DNA from: Ascaphus truei
Taxonomy: Eukaryota > Chordata > Amphibia > Anura > Ascaphidae
NCBI GenBank assembly: GCA_036426205.1
Contig: WSYH01001918.1
Span: forward strand, 1 to 64,000
DNA length: 64,000 nucleotides
Direction: 5' to 3'
Positions 1 through 11,073 of the stretch are shown in pieces. The notes below the pieces were generated by a model, which saw only the letters and a list, made by a program, of their open reading frames with translations, was not told the DNA's origin and ran no database searches. Each line of letters starts with the position of its first letter. Within the stretch, counting starts at the first letter, position 1. A program made the translations under genes and the position numbers.

Positions 1-3000
1 CACTGGATTGGGTCTCCGAGAGGGGTCCGGGAAATGGTGACTGGGAATGAATTATTTAAGGAGGGAAACATGGAACACGGACGGAACCTTCATTGTGCTT
101 GGAAGATCGAGACGATTGGCTACTGGATTAACCTTCTCTAAGATTTTGAACGGTCCCAAGAATCTAGGGGACAGTTTGGGTGAAGGGGTTTTGAGCCTAA
201 TATTTTTGAAAGACAACCACACCAGATCACCAGGTTTGAAGGAAGGACCCCTTTGACGGTGGCGATCTGTCTTGGTTTTTTGTTTGGCAACCGCAGACTT
301 TAAGGACTTGAGGATTTTTTTCCAGGATTCTTGTAAGTTGGTGATATGAGAGTCAGCTGCAGGAACACCAGAAGGAGTAGGAGAGAGAGGGAGACTTCTG
401 GGTGGAAGTCACTGTTGATAAAGAAAGGAGACTCCTTAGTAGACTCGTTCCTCAAGGAATTTATGGCAAATTCGGCCCATGGTAAAAGATCCACCCAGTT
501 ATCGTGTGAGTCCGAAATGAAGCATCTTAGATACTGTTCAAGAGTTTGGTTCATCCTTTCAGTTTGACCGTTGGTTTGTGGATGGTATCCAGAGGAAAAC
601 AAGAGAGAGATACCCAATCTTTGGGAGAAGGCCCGCCAGAATTTTGAGATGAACTGAGACCCATGATTCGAGACAATAGAAATGGGAACGCCATGCAATC
701 TGAAGATTTCTCTGGAGAATACGTCTGCCAAGGTGGCGGAGTTGGGAAGACCCTTGAGGGGAACAAAGTGTGCCTGCTTCGAAAACCTGTAAAATATGAC
801 CAAAATAGTGTTCATCCCCTTGGAAACAGGCAGCTCAACAATAAAGTCCATCGAAATGTGTTTCCAGGGTTGTTCAGGGATGGGAAGTGGTAGAAGAAGT
901 CCAGAAGGTTTATGATGGAGAGTTTTACTCTGGGCACATACAGGACAGGCGGAGGTAAATTCGAGAATGTCTTGATTCATCTTAGGCCACGAAAAAGTCC
1001 GTTTAATTAGATCTGCCGTCCTTTTGAAGCCTGGAGGACCAACTGCTCTAGAGGAATAACCCCAAAGTAAAACTTTATGGCGAAAACGTGTAGCAGCGTA
1101 GAGACGTCCTTCTGGTACCCTGAACCTGCTGGGAATATGCGCTTGTGCCTTGTTGATCTCATCCAACACATCGAAGTTGGCCGGGAGAATAGGTTCCGAA
1201 ATTTCTTTAGCTTCAGTCTCAGAGGCAAACTGACGAGAAAGGGCATCCGCTTTAACATTTTTGGACGCAGGAATATACGAGATGGTGTAGTTGAAGCGGG
1301 AAAAGAAGAGTGACCAGCGAGCTTGGCGGGAGTCTAGGCGATGAGCCCCCTCAATATATAACAAATTTTTGTGGTAAGTGAGAATAGCGATTGGTTCTTT
1401 GGAACCCTCCAAAAGGTGTCTCCATTCTTGGAGAGCCAACTTGATGGCCAAAAGTTCACGATTACCGTCATCATAATTCCTTTCTGCTGCTGAGAATTTC
1501 CGTGAAAAAAAAACACAAGGGTGGAGTTTCTCTTGGGGAGAAGTCCTTTGGGAAAGAACTGCGCCAGCTCCTACTTTTGAGGTGTCAACCTCCAAAGTAA
1601 AGGGGAGGGAGGTATCCGGATGATGAAGGATGGGAGCAGACACGAACGCCTTCTTGAGAATCTCAAAGGCTGAAATGGCCTCAGGTGACCAGGATGAGAC
1701 GTCAGCGCCCTTTTTGGTCAAGGCGGTGATGGGAAGAGCAATAGAAGATTTTTTTTTGATAAACTTCCTGTAATAATTGGCAAAGCCAAGAAAACGTTGC
1801 ACATCCTTGAGCGAATTAGGGAGTGGCCAGTCGAGAACCGCCTTCATCTTCTCAGGGTCCATGGAAAAACTTTGGCTGGAGATGATTTAGCCTAAGAAGG
1901 CCGTGGAAGCCTGGTGAAACAGACATTTCTCCATCTTGGCGTAAAGACAATTAGAACGAAGCCTGGAAAGCACAAGTTTGGTATGTTGAATGTGTTCCTC
2001 CAGATTTTTAGAAAAAATAAAAATGTCGTCTAGATAGTCAATGACAAAAGTTCCCAATACATCACGGAAGATGTCGTTCATAAATTCCTGAAATACGGCC
2101 GGGGCGTTACACAGCCCAAAGGGCATAACAAGATATTCATAATGTCCAGAACGTGTGTTAAGCACTGTTTTCCACTCGTCTCCTTCCCTTATACGAATGA
2201 GATTATAGGCACCCCTTAAGTCAAGTTTTGAGAAGATAGAGGCCCCTTGGAGACGGTCGAACAGTTCAGAAATGAGCGGAAGAGGATACCAGTTTTAAAC
2301 CGTGATCTTATTGAGTCCGCGGAAGTCGGTGCATGGCCTCAGTGATCCATCCTTCTTCTTCACAAAGAAGATGCCAGCGCCGGCAGGAGAGGTAGAGTTG
2401 CGGATGAATCCCTTTTCCAGCTTTTCCTGAATAAAAGTAGTCATGGCCTCGGTCTCCGGGATGGAGAGTGGATAAGACTTAGACTTCGGCAGGACAGTCC
2501 CAGGGATGAGGTCGACAGGGCAATCGTATGGACGGTGAGGAGGAAGAACCTCTGCTTGTACCTTGTTGAACACGTCCAAGTACTCATGTACACAGCAGGC
2601 AGGGACAACCGATCGGCAGGTACAGAGTCCAGACCGGCAAGCACAACCATGGGAGGATCCGCTGTCACAGCATCTGCGGACGAGGGCCACTGGATAGGCA
2701 GAGTACCGGGCCAATCAATGCGCGGATTGTGGAGTTGAAGCCAAGGTAATCCTAAAATAATCTGTACGGAAGGGGTTTGGAAAACGTCAAAGACAATTAC
2801 CTCCTTGTGACCATCGGCCAGGGTCAAAGTAAGAGGATTAGACTCCCAAATGATGAAGGTCGGCTGGAGCGGTCGTCCGTCGATGGCCTCAAGGCCAATA
2901 GGGCTCTTCCTTCTGACCATGGGAATTTGATTCTCCAATGCAAACTGCTGGTCCGGGAAATTACCACCCGATCCAGAATCGATGAACGCTTCAACCTTTA

Positions 3001-3108
3001 CGACAAGGTTGCGACCCTCCAACGTGGCTGGAAGCATAAACTTCTTTGGGAGAGCTTCGGAAGGAGAGGGGGTAGGAGAGACAGTACCCAGTAGAAGCCC
3101 CTCTACCT
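1..3108 (-). pseudogene. pol: pol of Ty3/gypsy copy 1 (PR-RT-RH-IN)
   Basis: Protease with a DSGSGGNF active site lies near 2970. RT begins near 2560, shows [12 protein letters not shown] and the catalytic YLDD box near 2035, and runs into RNase H (1300-1750) and integrase (300-1200). Integrase keeps the CPVC pair of its zinc finger and the first catalytic Asp (SMDFI), but the second catalytic Asp site reads SNHGSQF where SDRGSQF is usual, and one zinc-finger His appears as Pro (GPPG). There is a frameshift between PR and RT, stops at about 2297 and 1889, and a frameshift near 315. Dead copy. Confidence 0.88.
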
Positions 3109-4029
3109 TTACTGGGTGTGCCCGTTTCCCAGCTTCAGGGAACAATTCTTGAGACGATGTTCCGAGGAAGCACAGTAGAAACACAGCCTGTTCTGGCGCC
3201 GCCGCGCTTTCTTGGTTGCCTGGAGTTGTTGACTGCCGACCTGCATAGGTTCTGGTGTCTCCAGGGCCAGGAGAGGAGTAGTGGTCGATCTGTGAGAAAC
3301 AACAGAGGGAGAAGACCGGGAACAATGTCTCTCGTGTCGTCGCTCCTGCGTATGCTGATCCATGCGTACGCTCAGGGTGATGAGTTCCTCCAGGGACGTA
3401 GGCCGGGCATGAGTAGCCAGATCGTTTTTCAACATATCTGAGAGTCCGTGCCAGTACGCAGCGGTGAGGGCCTCATCATTCCATTGTACTTCGGCGGCCA
3501 GCGTACGGAACACGATGGCGTATTTGGCAGCAGATCTTTGGCCCAGAGAAATATAGAAAAGGGAAAAGGCAGCTGTCTCACGCCGTGCAGGGGTATCAAA
3601 CACAAGTTGAAATTCACGTCTGAACAACGGGCAGTCTTGCGTTATCTCGCATTTGCGCTCCCATGGGGGAGAGGCCCAAGCGAGAGCGTCTCCGCTTAGC
3701 AGAGCGTATATGTATGCAATTTTAGCACGACCAGTAGGAAACAGGGAGGGGGACATTTCAAACTGCACCTCACATTGGTTTAAGAAACTGCGGCAGTTGA
3801 GGGGGTCCCCATCATAGTGATTCGGAGAAGGAATCCATGGGCCAGGGCTGGCGTAGGAAGTAGCCACTGGTGGCGTTGAAGCCGGAGGGCTTTCTCAAAG
3901 GGCAGCATTAGTTCATTGCTGGGAGACAGTGGACAGCTGAGTACTAACAAATTGTAAAGTTTCCAGAGGAATAATTATCTCCACCACTGTACCCACCTCA
4001 GGGGGGTTTGCGTTTGTTGGGCTCTGCAT
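3109..4029 (-). pseudogene. gag: gag of Ty3/gypsy copy 1
   Basis: Capsid/nucleocapsid polyprotein. The chosen start is the ATG at 4029, just inside the LTR. The same frame continues to 3109 but has two TGA stops at about 3913 and 3895, so it is broken. The middle has the retrotransposon Gag pattern of the sushi/PEG10-like type (a YDGDP block, then a DALAWASPPWE block). The C-terminus carries a CCHC zinc knuckle, CFYCASSEHRLKNC (C-x2-C-x4-H-x4-C). Copies 2 and 3 encode clear relatives. The protease frame follows directly in another frame, as is usual for gag-pol. Confidence 0.85.
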
Positions 4030-4031
4030 AA

Positions 4032-5198
4032 TGTCACGCCTGTATGCCCGCAGACCTGGATAGACCCCAGTACTGAGGTGGGAACGGTATGATACCACAC
4101 ACCCACAGCAGTGGGAGCAAGCCCGGAGTGTGGTATAGCGTTGCTGGGCCTTTTGGAAGAGTAGTTAGTATAATGCTTGCAACGCTTGGGGATGTCCATA
4201 AGAATAGTCGTGTCCATGTGCCAATGTTCAGGAGTCCAGCGGGTAGAATCGTCAGAGTATAAGCCAGGTCCTAGGAAGCCAGAGGTAAGCGAAGTAGTAT
4301 GCGTAGCAGGGTTCAAAGGGATACCAGAGAGCAGATTAGTCCAGGACAAGCAGGGGTCAAAGCCAGGGAAATCCAAGATAACACAGGAGCAGGAAACAAC
4401 AGGAACACAGAGGGAGCACAGCATAGGTCAGGTACACAAAGGGAAACAGGAACTATGCAGAGCGAGGAAGATGTGGACAGACAGGGGTTTTAAGTTTGAG
4501 GGCATACCAATAGGAGAGAGGGGAGGAGTAGAGAGAGAAGTTGGAGATGACAGGGATAGGACAGGGAGAGAAGAGGAGGAGACAGAAGGGACAGTCAGGG
4601 GAATGGCCTGTAGGGCTTGGGAGGCGGAGACATGGGGAACAGGATAAGAAGAGCATGTGCGCGCGCCCACTGTAAGCTGGGGATGCGCGCGCACAGGTTG
4701 CATTACAGAGAGGGACCGCATGGAGCAAGGGAAGGACGCAGGAGGAGCACAAAGCCCAGAGAAGGGGAACGCGCGCGTGACCTGCGACCGTGAGACAGCA
4801 TGCAGATGCAGAGAGGAGGGAGCAGGTGGGTCAGGGAGACCAGCGGAGGAGCGTGTGCGCACGCCCCCTGTGGGCTGAGGAAGCGCACGCACCAGACGCG
4901 TCACCAGTCGCGTGGAGCGCCGCGGGCACCACGCAGGGAGGAGGCAACGGGACGGACGCCACCACAAGGGAAGGTAATGCGGGCACTGTGGGAGAGAGGG
5001 AGCGGGGAGGATCATAGGAGTGACTCAGGGACCGCGTGGGTAAGCGAGACCTGCGGGGAACGCGCTGCGGCAAGGGGAGAGAGGTGGAAGGAAAAGGAGA
5101 GGAGTGGGAAGGAGTAGAAGGGGCAACAGGAGATGGGAGAGAGGGAAAAGGAGGGAACGAATCTCCTGAGTCGTCATAGTATCCCCCCTTGAGGATCA
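4032..5198 (-). repeat. LTR of Ty3/gypsy copy 1
   Basis: Sequence between the inner TGT/ACA edge at 4032 and the forkhead-bearing element to the right. It is purine-rich on the plus strand and very GC-rich between 4600 and 5060, with many CpG and GCGCGC tracts. Open frames across it (for example about 4428-5015 on the minus strand) are low-complexity and look like composition artefacts. The right edge is uncertain. Confidence 0.55.
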
Positions 5199-5559
5199 AT
5201 CTCCGGTGACTTTTTCCGAATGCCACGCGCTTTGCCACGTTTGTGCGGCGTTAGTGCCGTATTCATGTCGCTATCATGCCGGCGTCACCCGTGCTTGATC
5301 TGTTTAATGAGAATGTTTAGGATTTAATTGGTTGCAATTCTTCGCATATCAGCCAGGTGGCAGATATTCATGAATTGTAATGCGCATGCGCTTCAGTAAT
5401 GTGTCGACGCAGGTGTTTTAAAAATACGACAGTGGCCCTTTGTGAATTGACCTTGGTACTGAAGAAGTTGTACAACATTGTATCTATTTATACGTTTCAT
5501 ATTAAAAACTAAATGCAAAGTGTCTGGTGTTCTATTCCATTGTCCAGAAAGGTCCAGAG

Positions 5560-6700
5560 ATGAGTACACCACTGCAGTCCGTGTTCCTAAAGCCCAACAT
5601 AACGTACGCTTATTTAATATGGTCAGCAATTAGTTCAGCAGATGATAAGATGGTCACAGTTAGTCAAATTTATCAATATTTTATTGAAAATTATGACTTT
5701 TACAAATTTTCACCAGATGCTCTGGGGTGGAAGCGTGCGATAAGGAAAAAGTTATGTATCGATCCATGTTTTTTTTCGTATTGCTCCTGCACCCGGAGTT
5801 ACAGGTGGAGGGTATTGGTGTGTTGCCCCTGAATTTTCCAGTATCTTTGATCATGGAGAGTTCAAAAGGCGAAAGATCGTGGTAAAACCAACTATGAATC
5901 GTCAGTCCCAGGCAAGCAATGCGCCAGCGCCAGCACCGGCTTCCAATAACGGTCCGACCGTCTGTGAAAACCTGCTGACCGGCAACCCTTGCTATCAGCC
6001 CCCACCTGGATACCTGCAGCCTGAGCAGGATTTAAAGTACAGATACCAGCAAGCTTGCATGTACCAAAGCGATTTCCAGCTTCATCAGCTGTCAACTACA
6101 GGTGTAGCAGGCCCGCTGTCACCTGTCAACTACATGTATAATCAAGACTTCGGGACTGGCAGTGGCTCGGTGCCAACCGAATGGAAAAGTCTATGGTGGG
6201 TACAGCTGCCGTATGTAATTATTTTTTTTTACCATATTAATATCAATGCACAGTAAAGTGATTCTCCTGTAATCAATCGCTTTGCTTATGGTTATTTAGT
6301 TCTTGTAGTCACAATTCGCCAAAATGTAGTCCAGCAATATCATTGGCTGTGCAGTGTCTCCAGTTAGGCGCATGCGCATTGGAACCTTGTTGAAACGCAT
6401 ACAGTATGCATCTCATCACATCTAGGTGCATGCGTGTACTGTATGTGAACAGGAGACGACCTCCGAGAAAATAATTGTTGGTTCTGACCGAGGGGACTGC
6501 GGGGCCTGACTGTGGGAACTTCTTTAGGGCACTGACTAGTTTGAACTAAGAATTACAGTAATACTTTTATTTTTCTTCCTCAGAAAATAAACTTTGTCAT
6601 CGGGCTGAGAACGACAAATGGAGGGATTTCGATGGATAATATCGCTTTTTATAACGATGCTTGCACACTGCTGAATCTGAATCAGTGCCATTTTTATTGA
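5560..6700 (+). pseudogene. forkhead (winged-helix) domain gene, copy A, two exons
   Basis: Exon 1 starts at the ATG at 5560. After a short lead it reads as a full forkhead domain: KPNITYAYLIWSAI (helix 1), KMVTVSQIYQYF (helix 2), GWKRAIRKKL (recognition helix), then GGGYWCVAPEFSSIFDHGEFKRRK (strands and wing). A Pro/Gln/Tyr-rich tail follows. One frameshift occurs in the T-run near 5770. Exon 1 plausibly ends at a GT after TGGTGG (about 6197). A CAG acceptor at 6583 opens exon 2 (6584-6700, 38 codons then TGA), which has a counterpart in copy B. Predicted product about 250 aa, a nuclear DNA-binding protein. The Asn and His that normally contact DNA in the recognition helix are Arg and Lys here. 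Confidence 0.8.
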
Positions 6701-7184
6701 TTAGGATAGAATAACTGAGCTATTTTACATACTTTTTTACATACGGTACTGCACTGTATAATAAACCCCAAAAATAAAAAGTATGCATTTATTTTGTACA
6801 TGTATTACAGTGCAGTATGTGTGTTCTACTGTAATAATAATACAAATACCGATAATGCGTTTTAATACTGTTTTGATGTACTGTAATGCACAGGAAGTAA
6901 AAAAACTTTAATGGTGTACTGTAATTAAAAACATACAGGTATATTTAAAAAAATAACAATTTATTTTATTGGTGGGTGCAGTAAGTACAAATACATTAAT
7001 GGTGTCCAATACAGTAAAAACATTGACAGTATGAATACAATCTACAACAATCAACATTATTTTTATTGGTGGAGTACTGTAAGTAAATAAACATTAATGT
7101 TGTACTCTAATTAAAAACATACAGGTATATTTAAAAAAAACATATTAGAATACAATTTTAAACAACGAACAAGTCAGAAATGAA
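6701..7184. other. AT-rich spacer between convergent forkhead and BEN genes (copy A)
   Basis: No gene seen. The stretch is rich in TACTGTA/TACAGTA words and in AATAAA-like signals that could serve as polyadenylation sites for both convergent genes. A segment around 6900-7130 is internally repetitive (recurring AAAACATACAGGTATATTTAAAAAAA and ATTAATGTTGTAC-type strings). Confidence 0.5.
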
Positions 7185-8620
7185 TCAACATTTTAATAGA
7201 CGACAAATCACAATGCGAATTCGATCCCAGGGCCGATGCCTTGTGTGCTGCAAAATGCCATTAATGGAGTCTCGCATGATTTTCATTAAAAGATCGGTAA
7301 TTGAAAAATAGCACCGCAATTCCTCCACAATAGTATTTCTTCCATTTTCAGGAATAACCTTTTTCTCGCGATTCCCTTCGTAGTTCACATTGTGGGCCCA
7401 CCTTAAGTACAACGAGTATGGCACTTGGTGCTTAAAAATTAACAAGGCATGCCTCTGGGGTATACGAGCACTTGCAAATCCATACTTCTCCCTGAGTGGC
7501 TGGGGCAGCTCGCGCAGGATGATGTGGGGCACCGTCTCAATGCAAGCGTATGTGGGTTGGATTCTGGGAGCGGGTGTTCTTCTGGGAGCGGGTGTGCTTG
7601 TGGTGGAGGGCGAGGGTAGGTTGTCTGGGAGTATGCTTTCCTCATGTCTTGGTCTCCTTGTTAGTGTTGCCTCCTGGCGTGGTCTTGACGGGGTTGTCAT
7701 AACATCCTCGTCAATGGCATACATGAACACATATTCTTCTGATGGAGGGGTGCGCTTGGCGATGGAAGGTTGAAGGTCCCACTCATCCCATCCATGCCAC
7801 ACTCCTGCTCCGGTGTCCGAGATACAGGGGCATGAACTCCGAGCAAATTATGTATCCCCGCTATGTCAGTCACTATCTTCTCCATCCGTTGATCCATCTT
7901 GTCCATCTGTTGATCCATCTTCTCCATCCGTTGATCCATCTTCTCCATCCGTTTATCCATATTTAGCATGGTCTCTAAAAGAAGATCTATCTTTACCAGC
8001 ATAGAGTTCCCAGGGATATCGACACTTAACCCATTCAGCATGCGGTCTAACGAGCTGGATCTTGTGCATGGGGTGCTGTGGACATCTGGGTGGATGGGTG
8101 CATAAGAGGATGAGATGGGGGTTCCATGGAGATAAGCGGCAGCGTCGTCGAGGAGTGATGGAGGAGTTGTCCTGTGGATTTCCAGGAGAGAAGCGACAGA
8201 GTCATCAAAGAGTGATGGAGAAGGTGCCCTGTGGATTTTCGGGAGAGAAGTGACAAAGTCGTCGAGGAGTGATGGAGAAGGTGTTCTCTGGGTTTCCGGG
8301 AGAGAAGCGGCAGCGGTGGCGAGGAGTGATGATTATGGTGTCCTCTGGGTTTCCGGGAAAGAAGCGGCAGCGGCGGTGAGGGCTGATGCAGAAGGTGACC
8401 ATTTGTTTTGATTTGAGTGTACGAATTTCTTCTTGACATTATAAGACTTCTTTAAAGCCTTACCTGTAGCCTTTGGAGTCGTCAGAAGGTTTTCTTTATT
8501 AGCCTTAGCCTTTCGCTTTGGCCTTGGCTTGGAAACGGCTGCCGCCTTTCGCTTTTTCTGCATGACAGACACGGCAGAGGCGAGTGGCTTCCTGCGTCCG
8601 TAGAATCGGGGTTGATCCAT
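7185..8620 (-). pseudogene. coiled-coil plus BEN-domain protein gene, copy A
   Basis: Start chosen at the ATG at 8620 (MDQPRFYGRRKP), because copy B has a matching start. Order of parts: a Lys/Arg-rich segment resembling nuclear localisation signals (KPRPKRKAKANKEN); a Pro/Ser-rich region of about 20-residue repeats; a heptad-like MEKMDQR repeat (coiled coil, about 7880-7990); then a BEN-type domain near the C-terminus (LLIFKHQVPYSLYLRWAHNV, NYEGN, then NTIVEELRCYF and DSINGIL). One stop near 8333 and one frameshift near 7750 break it. BEN domains are known DNA/chromatin-binding modules, so a role in binding element ends or in regulation is inference. Confidence 0.75.
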
Positions 8621-8873
8621 GGAAGCAGATGGCACAATGCAATATATGGACAAGGGCAAGTTCAGATACAGATCATCGAGTGGGAGGCTATGCAATGTGT
8701 GTCACCTTTTATGCATGGCGACGAGGTACAGGTGTTAAAAGTGGGCGTATTCTAATGTGACTCATTAAAGTATAAATACAACATCCATTTTGTGGATTCA
8801 CTGCACATTGAATACACATCGACTAAACATCGAAAATACCTTCTTGTGCTTGTATTTATTTCTACACGCAGCG
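8621..8873. promoter_or_regulatory. bidirectional promoter region, BEN / transposase (copy A)
   Basis: 253 bp between divergent ATGs. A TATA-like AGTATAAATACAAC lies at about 8769-8782, facing the transposase. A block at about 8800-8825 (GCACATTGAATACACATCGA) recurs with few changes in the equivalent interval of copy B on the opposite strand (about 49050-49080), which supports conservation. Transcription starts cannot be read from sequence. Confidence 0.55.
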
Positions 8874-9680
8874 ATGCCTGTTAAAAAGATTTCTAAGGAT
8901 CTCAGCATGAGAATAAAGAAGATGTACACGAGAGGACAACGAATTGCGGATATTCAACGCTGGCTAAGTACTTCTGGCTTTGTTGTGCCAGCAGCAACCG
9001 TGAGCTATCAGGCCCATGGTAAGACCAAAAAAGTAAAGAGGACACCAACGGTAACTGCCGCGTAAGTACTGTACTGTACTGTACTATATCTATCTATTTT
9101 TATTGTTATCGCTGAATATTTATATAACTCTATTCTATACAGTATCTATCTATAATTATTGTTATCGCTGTATATTTATACAGTATAACTATTCTATTAA
9201 AGTAATATCTATATTTGGCCATACTGTAGGCCTGAGCATAAATGTGCCTGTACTTGTGGCTTACTGTAACGTATTGTTGTTTTTCCTTTAAACTGTAGGG
9301 AGACAACTGTTCTGGTTGACAGAATAAGTGAAGAGAATGATGAGAAGAGTGCCTTAAGGGTCAAAGACACTCTGCAGAAAAATAACAATCTAACCGTATC
9401 AGAGACCAGCATTAAGAAGATGAGACGCAGAACTAATTCTCCTTTTTAACCCCTCCAATGACAAATCGCCAGACTTCAATCCTATCGAAATGGTCTGGCA
9501 TCAGCTGAGGGACCATATCTGAAAAGGGGTGAAACCCGCAAAAAAGGATGAGTTGGCAAATGGTAAATGAGTTTTTGGAACGATGTGCTCACCGTGGAAC
9601 GCTGTAATAAATATATCGACCATATTGCGACTGTGTTGCCCATTGTGATAGAGCATAATGGGCAAGCATCAGGAAGGTAG
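8874..9680 (+). pseudogene. Tc1/mariner-like transposase, copy A (exons 3-4 deleted)
   Basis: Exon 1 (8874-9061, 188 bp) encodes the N-terminal helix-turn-helix (KKISKDLSMRIKKMYTRGQR, DIQRWL) and ends at a GTAAGT donor. Its length and phase match exon 1 of copy B exactly. Exon 2 starts at 9299 after CTGTAG. From about 9435 the sequence jumps to the last exon (SPDFNPIEMVWHQL, from about 9465), so the exons holding the first two catalytic Asp residues are gone. The last-exon acceptor is ACAA instead of ACAG, and stops follow at about 9520. Only the DNA-binding part could still be made. Confidence 0.85.
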
Positions 9681-9734
9681 TATAGTACTGTACTGTAGTA
9701 TGGTAAGTACAGGCACACCAAGTACAGCATGATT

Positions 9735-10760
9735 ATGGTTATCATAATGTTTTGATCCCCAGACCCCAAAATCAATAAAAAATACATAAAGCATGTGAAT
9801 GACCAGTGTAACATTAAAAATCTACAGTACCGATAGAATATCAAAATAACAAGAATTTTTATGCAGGCACACATGTCTGGAAACAAAACAAAAAAAAATA
9901 TAACAGGCTCTATAGTTCCCCGCTTGCGCACAGCTTCGGTACAGGTAGGGAGCCGGTATTGCTGTTCAGGACGTGATGACAGGTGCATGCGTGAGCTGCC
10001 GTTTGCCTATTGGGCGATATGTACTTACTCGCGAGTGTACTTAAAGTGAGTGTACTTAAAGCGGGGTATGCCTGTATATATTTTCCAGACTTGAACTTCC
10101 ACATGATTGTGAAGTTATACACGCATGCGCATTAATCATCAACTAGGTCCCTTCCCAAAGAGGATTACACGCAGGCGCAGAGATGTGACGCACGGCTTGG
10201 GACGATTAAAAGCACAAAGCCAAGCTTTTGAAAATTAATGGTTTTCGAGAGGTGTCGATAAGAAGTTGAAATCCTTGAGCCTTGTGTGTGTCTGCAGGGT
10301 GGTGGGGGGTAAAGCTGCATGAAGGATTAGCAGTACTGTAGTTCAAAGACATATTTTCAACAGGTCATCATAATGTTTTATCCCCAGACCCCCAAATCAA
10401 TAAAAATTACATAAAGCATGTGAATGACCAGTGTAACATTAAAAATCTACAGTGCCGATAGAATATCAGAATAACAAGAATTTTTATGCTGGCACACATG
10501 TCTGGAAACGAAACATAAACAAAAAAATATATATTTTTTCCAGACTTGAACTTCCACATGATTGTGAAGATATACACGCATGCGCATTAATCATCAACTA
10601 GGTCCCTTCCCAAAGAAGATTACATGCAGGTGCAGAGATGTGACGCTTGGCTCTGGACGATTAAAAGCACAAAGCCAAGCTTTTGAAAATTAATGGTTTT
10701 CGAGAGGTGTCGATAAGAAGTTGAAATCCTTGAGCCTTGTGTGTGTATGCGGGGGGAGGG
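9735..10760 (+). repeat. tandem duplication at the 3' end of copy A
   Basis: A block of about 400 bp occurs twice in direct orientation: roughly 9745-10330 (interrupted by a MITE) and 10365-10745. Shared strings include AATCAATAAAAA(A/T)TACATAAAG, AACTTCCACATGATTGTGAA and TTTTCGAGAGGTGTCGATAA. The two units differ by scattered substitutions, so the duplication is not recent. Confidence 0.85.
9903..10076. mobile_element. Tc1/mariner-type MITE
   Basis: About 170 bp segment with imperfect inverted ends: ACAGGC-CCCCGC on the left, GCGGGGTATGCCTGT on the right. It is inserted at TA in an A/T run. The second tandem unit (around 10525) shows the uninterrupted empty site at the same place. The right end contains two direct GTGTACTTAAAG repeats. 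It has no coding capacity. Confidence 0.7.
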
Positions 10761-10989
10761 GGGTGCATGACCCCCATAATATCTGTATGTGAAATATCAC
10801 TAAATTGGAACAAAATATCTTCATCATTTTGCAAACACAAAATATGCGTATTAACCGCTAAGTTAACGAAAGGGTTAAGTCCACCCGCAAACCGGTACCC
10901 ACAATAAGCCTGGCACAGGAATTTAACCCCTTCCTTGCCTTAGCGGTTAGCCGCTATGGTAATGAAGTGGGCAGTAAATGCATTTTTTA

Positions 10990-11070
10990 TGCATGGGATT
11001 CATGCCAGGGGTCTGCGGTGCTGGTATTAATGAGTATCAGCTCGGAGACCCCCGGCATCAATCCCATGCA
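10990..11070. repeat. imperfect 81-bp palindrome
   Basis: TGCATGGGATTCATGCC...GGGGTC on the left pairs with GACCCCCGGCATCAATCCC...ATGCA on the right, with a short loop around TATTAATGAGTATC. The arms are about 30 bp with few mismatches. It sits in non-coding DNA between copy A and R1. It may be the core of a foldback/MITE element. No function can be assigned. Confidence 0.7.
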
Positions 11071-11073
11071 GGA

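Larger units (their letters stand above)
1..5198 (-). mobile_element. Ty3/gypsy LTR retrotransposon, copy 1 (partial, decayed)
   Basis: Minus-strand Metaviridae-type element cut off by the left window edge. Reading down from high coordinates I see one LTR, a gag with a zinc knuckle, then aspartic protease, reverse transcriptase, RNase H and integrase, which is the Ty3/gypsy order (integrase last). Bases 1-299 still read as the C-terminal part of integrase after a frameshift near a T-run at about 315. The inner LTR edge at 4032 is supported by an ACA end followed by a leader resembling those of copies 2 and 3. The outer edge (about 5198) is a guess, because the partner LTR lies outside the window and no target duplication can be compared. 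Stops and frameshifts make it non-functional. Confidence 0.9.
5199..10760 (+). mobile_element. Tc1/mariner-like three-gene element, copy A (deleted transposase)
   Basis: Unit holding a forkhead-like gene (+), a BEN-domain gene (-) and a Tc1-like transposase (+). It is recognised because copy B (about 34.5-59.7 kb) has the same genes in the same relative order and orientation, with homologous flanking DNA. For example, 5160-5440 reverse-complemented matches 59345-59650, and 10230-10370 reverse-complemented matches 37140-37157 joined to 45501-45640. I found no clean terminal inverted repeat, so both edges are approximate: the left abuts the gypsy LTR and the right is where similarity fades. The transposase core has been deleted, so this copy could move only in trans. 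Confidence 0.7.

Noticed and set aside
4428..5238. Several Pro/Ser-rich or Arg/Glu-rich open frames on both strands in the GC-rich block
   Set aside because: They lie within a gypsy LTR, are low-complexity, overlap in many frames, and have no domain.
5560..6256. A host Fox gene exon unrelated to transposons
   Set aside because: A second diverged copy with the same exon structure and the same two neighbours exists at 52.5-53.7 kb, and the genes are broken, which fits a repeated element better.
9290..9300. Copy A transposase as an intact gene with different splicing
   Set aside because: The exons encoding the first two catalytic Asp residues are absent from the DNA between 9435 and 9465, and the last exon has stops.
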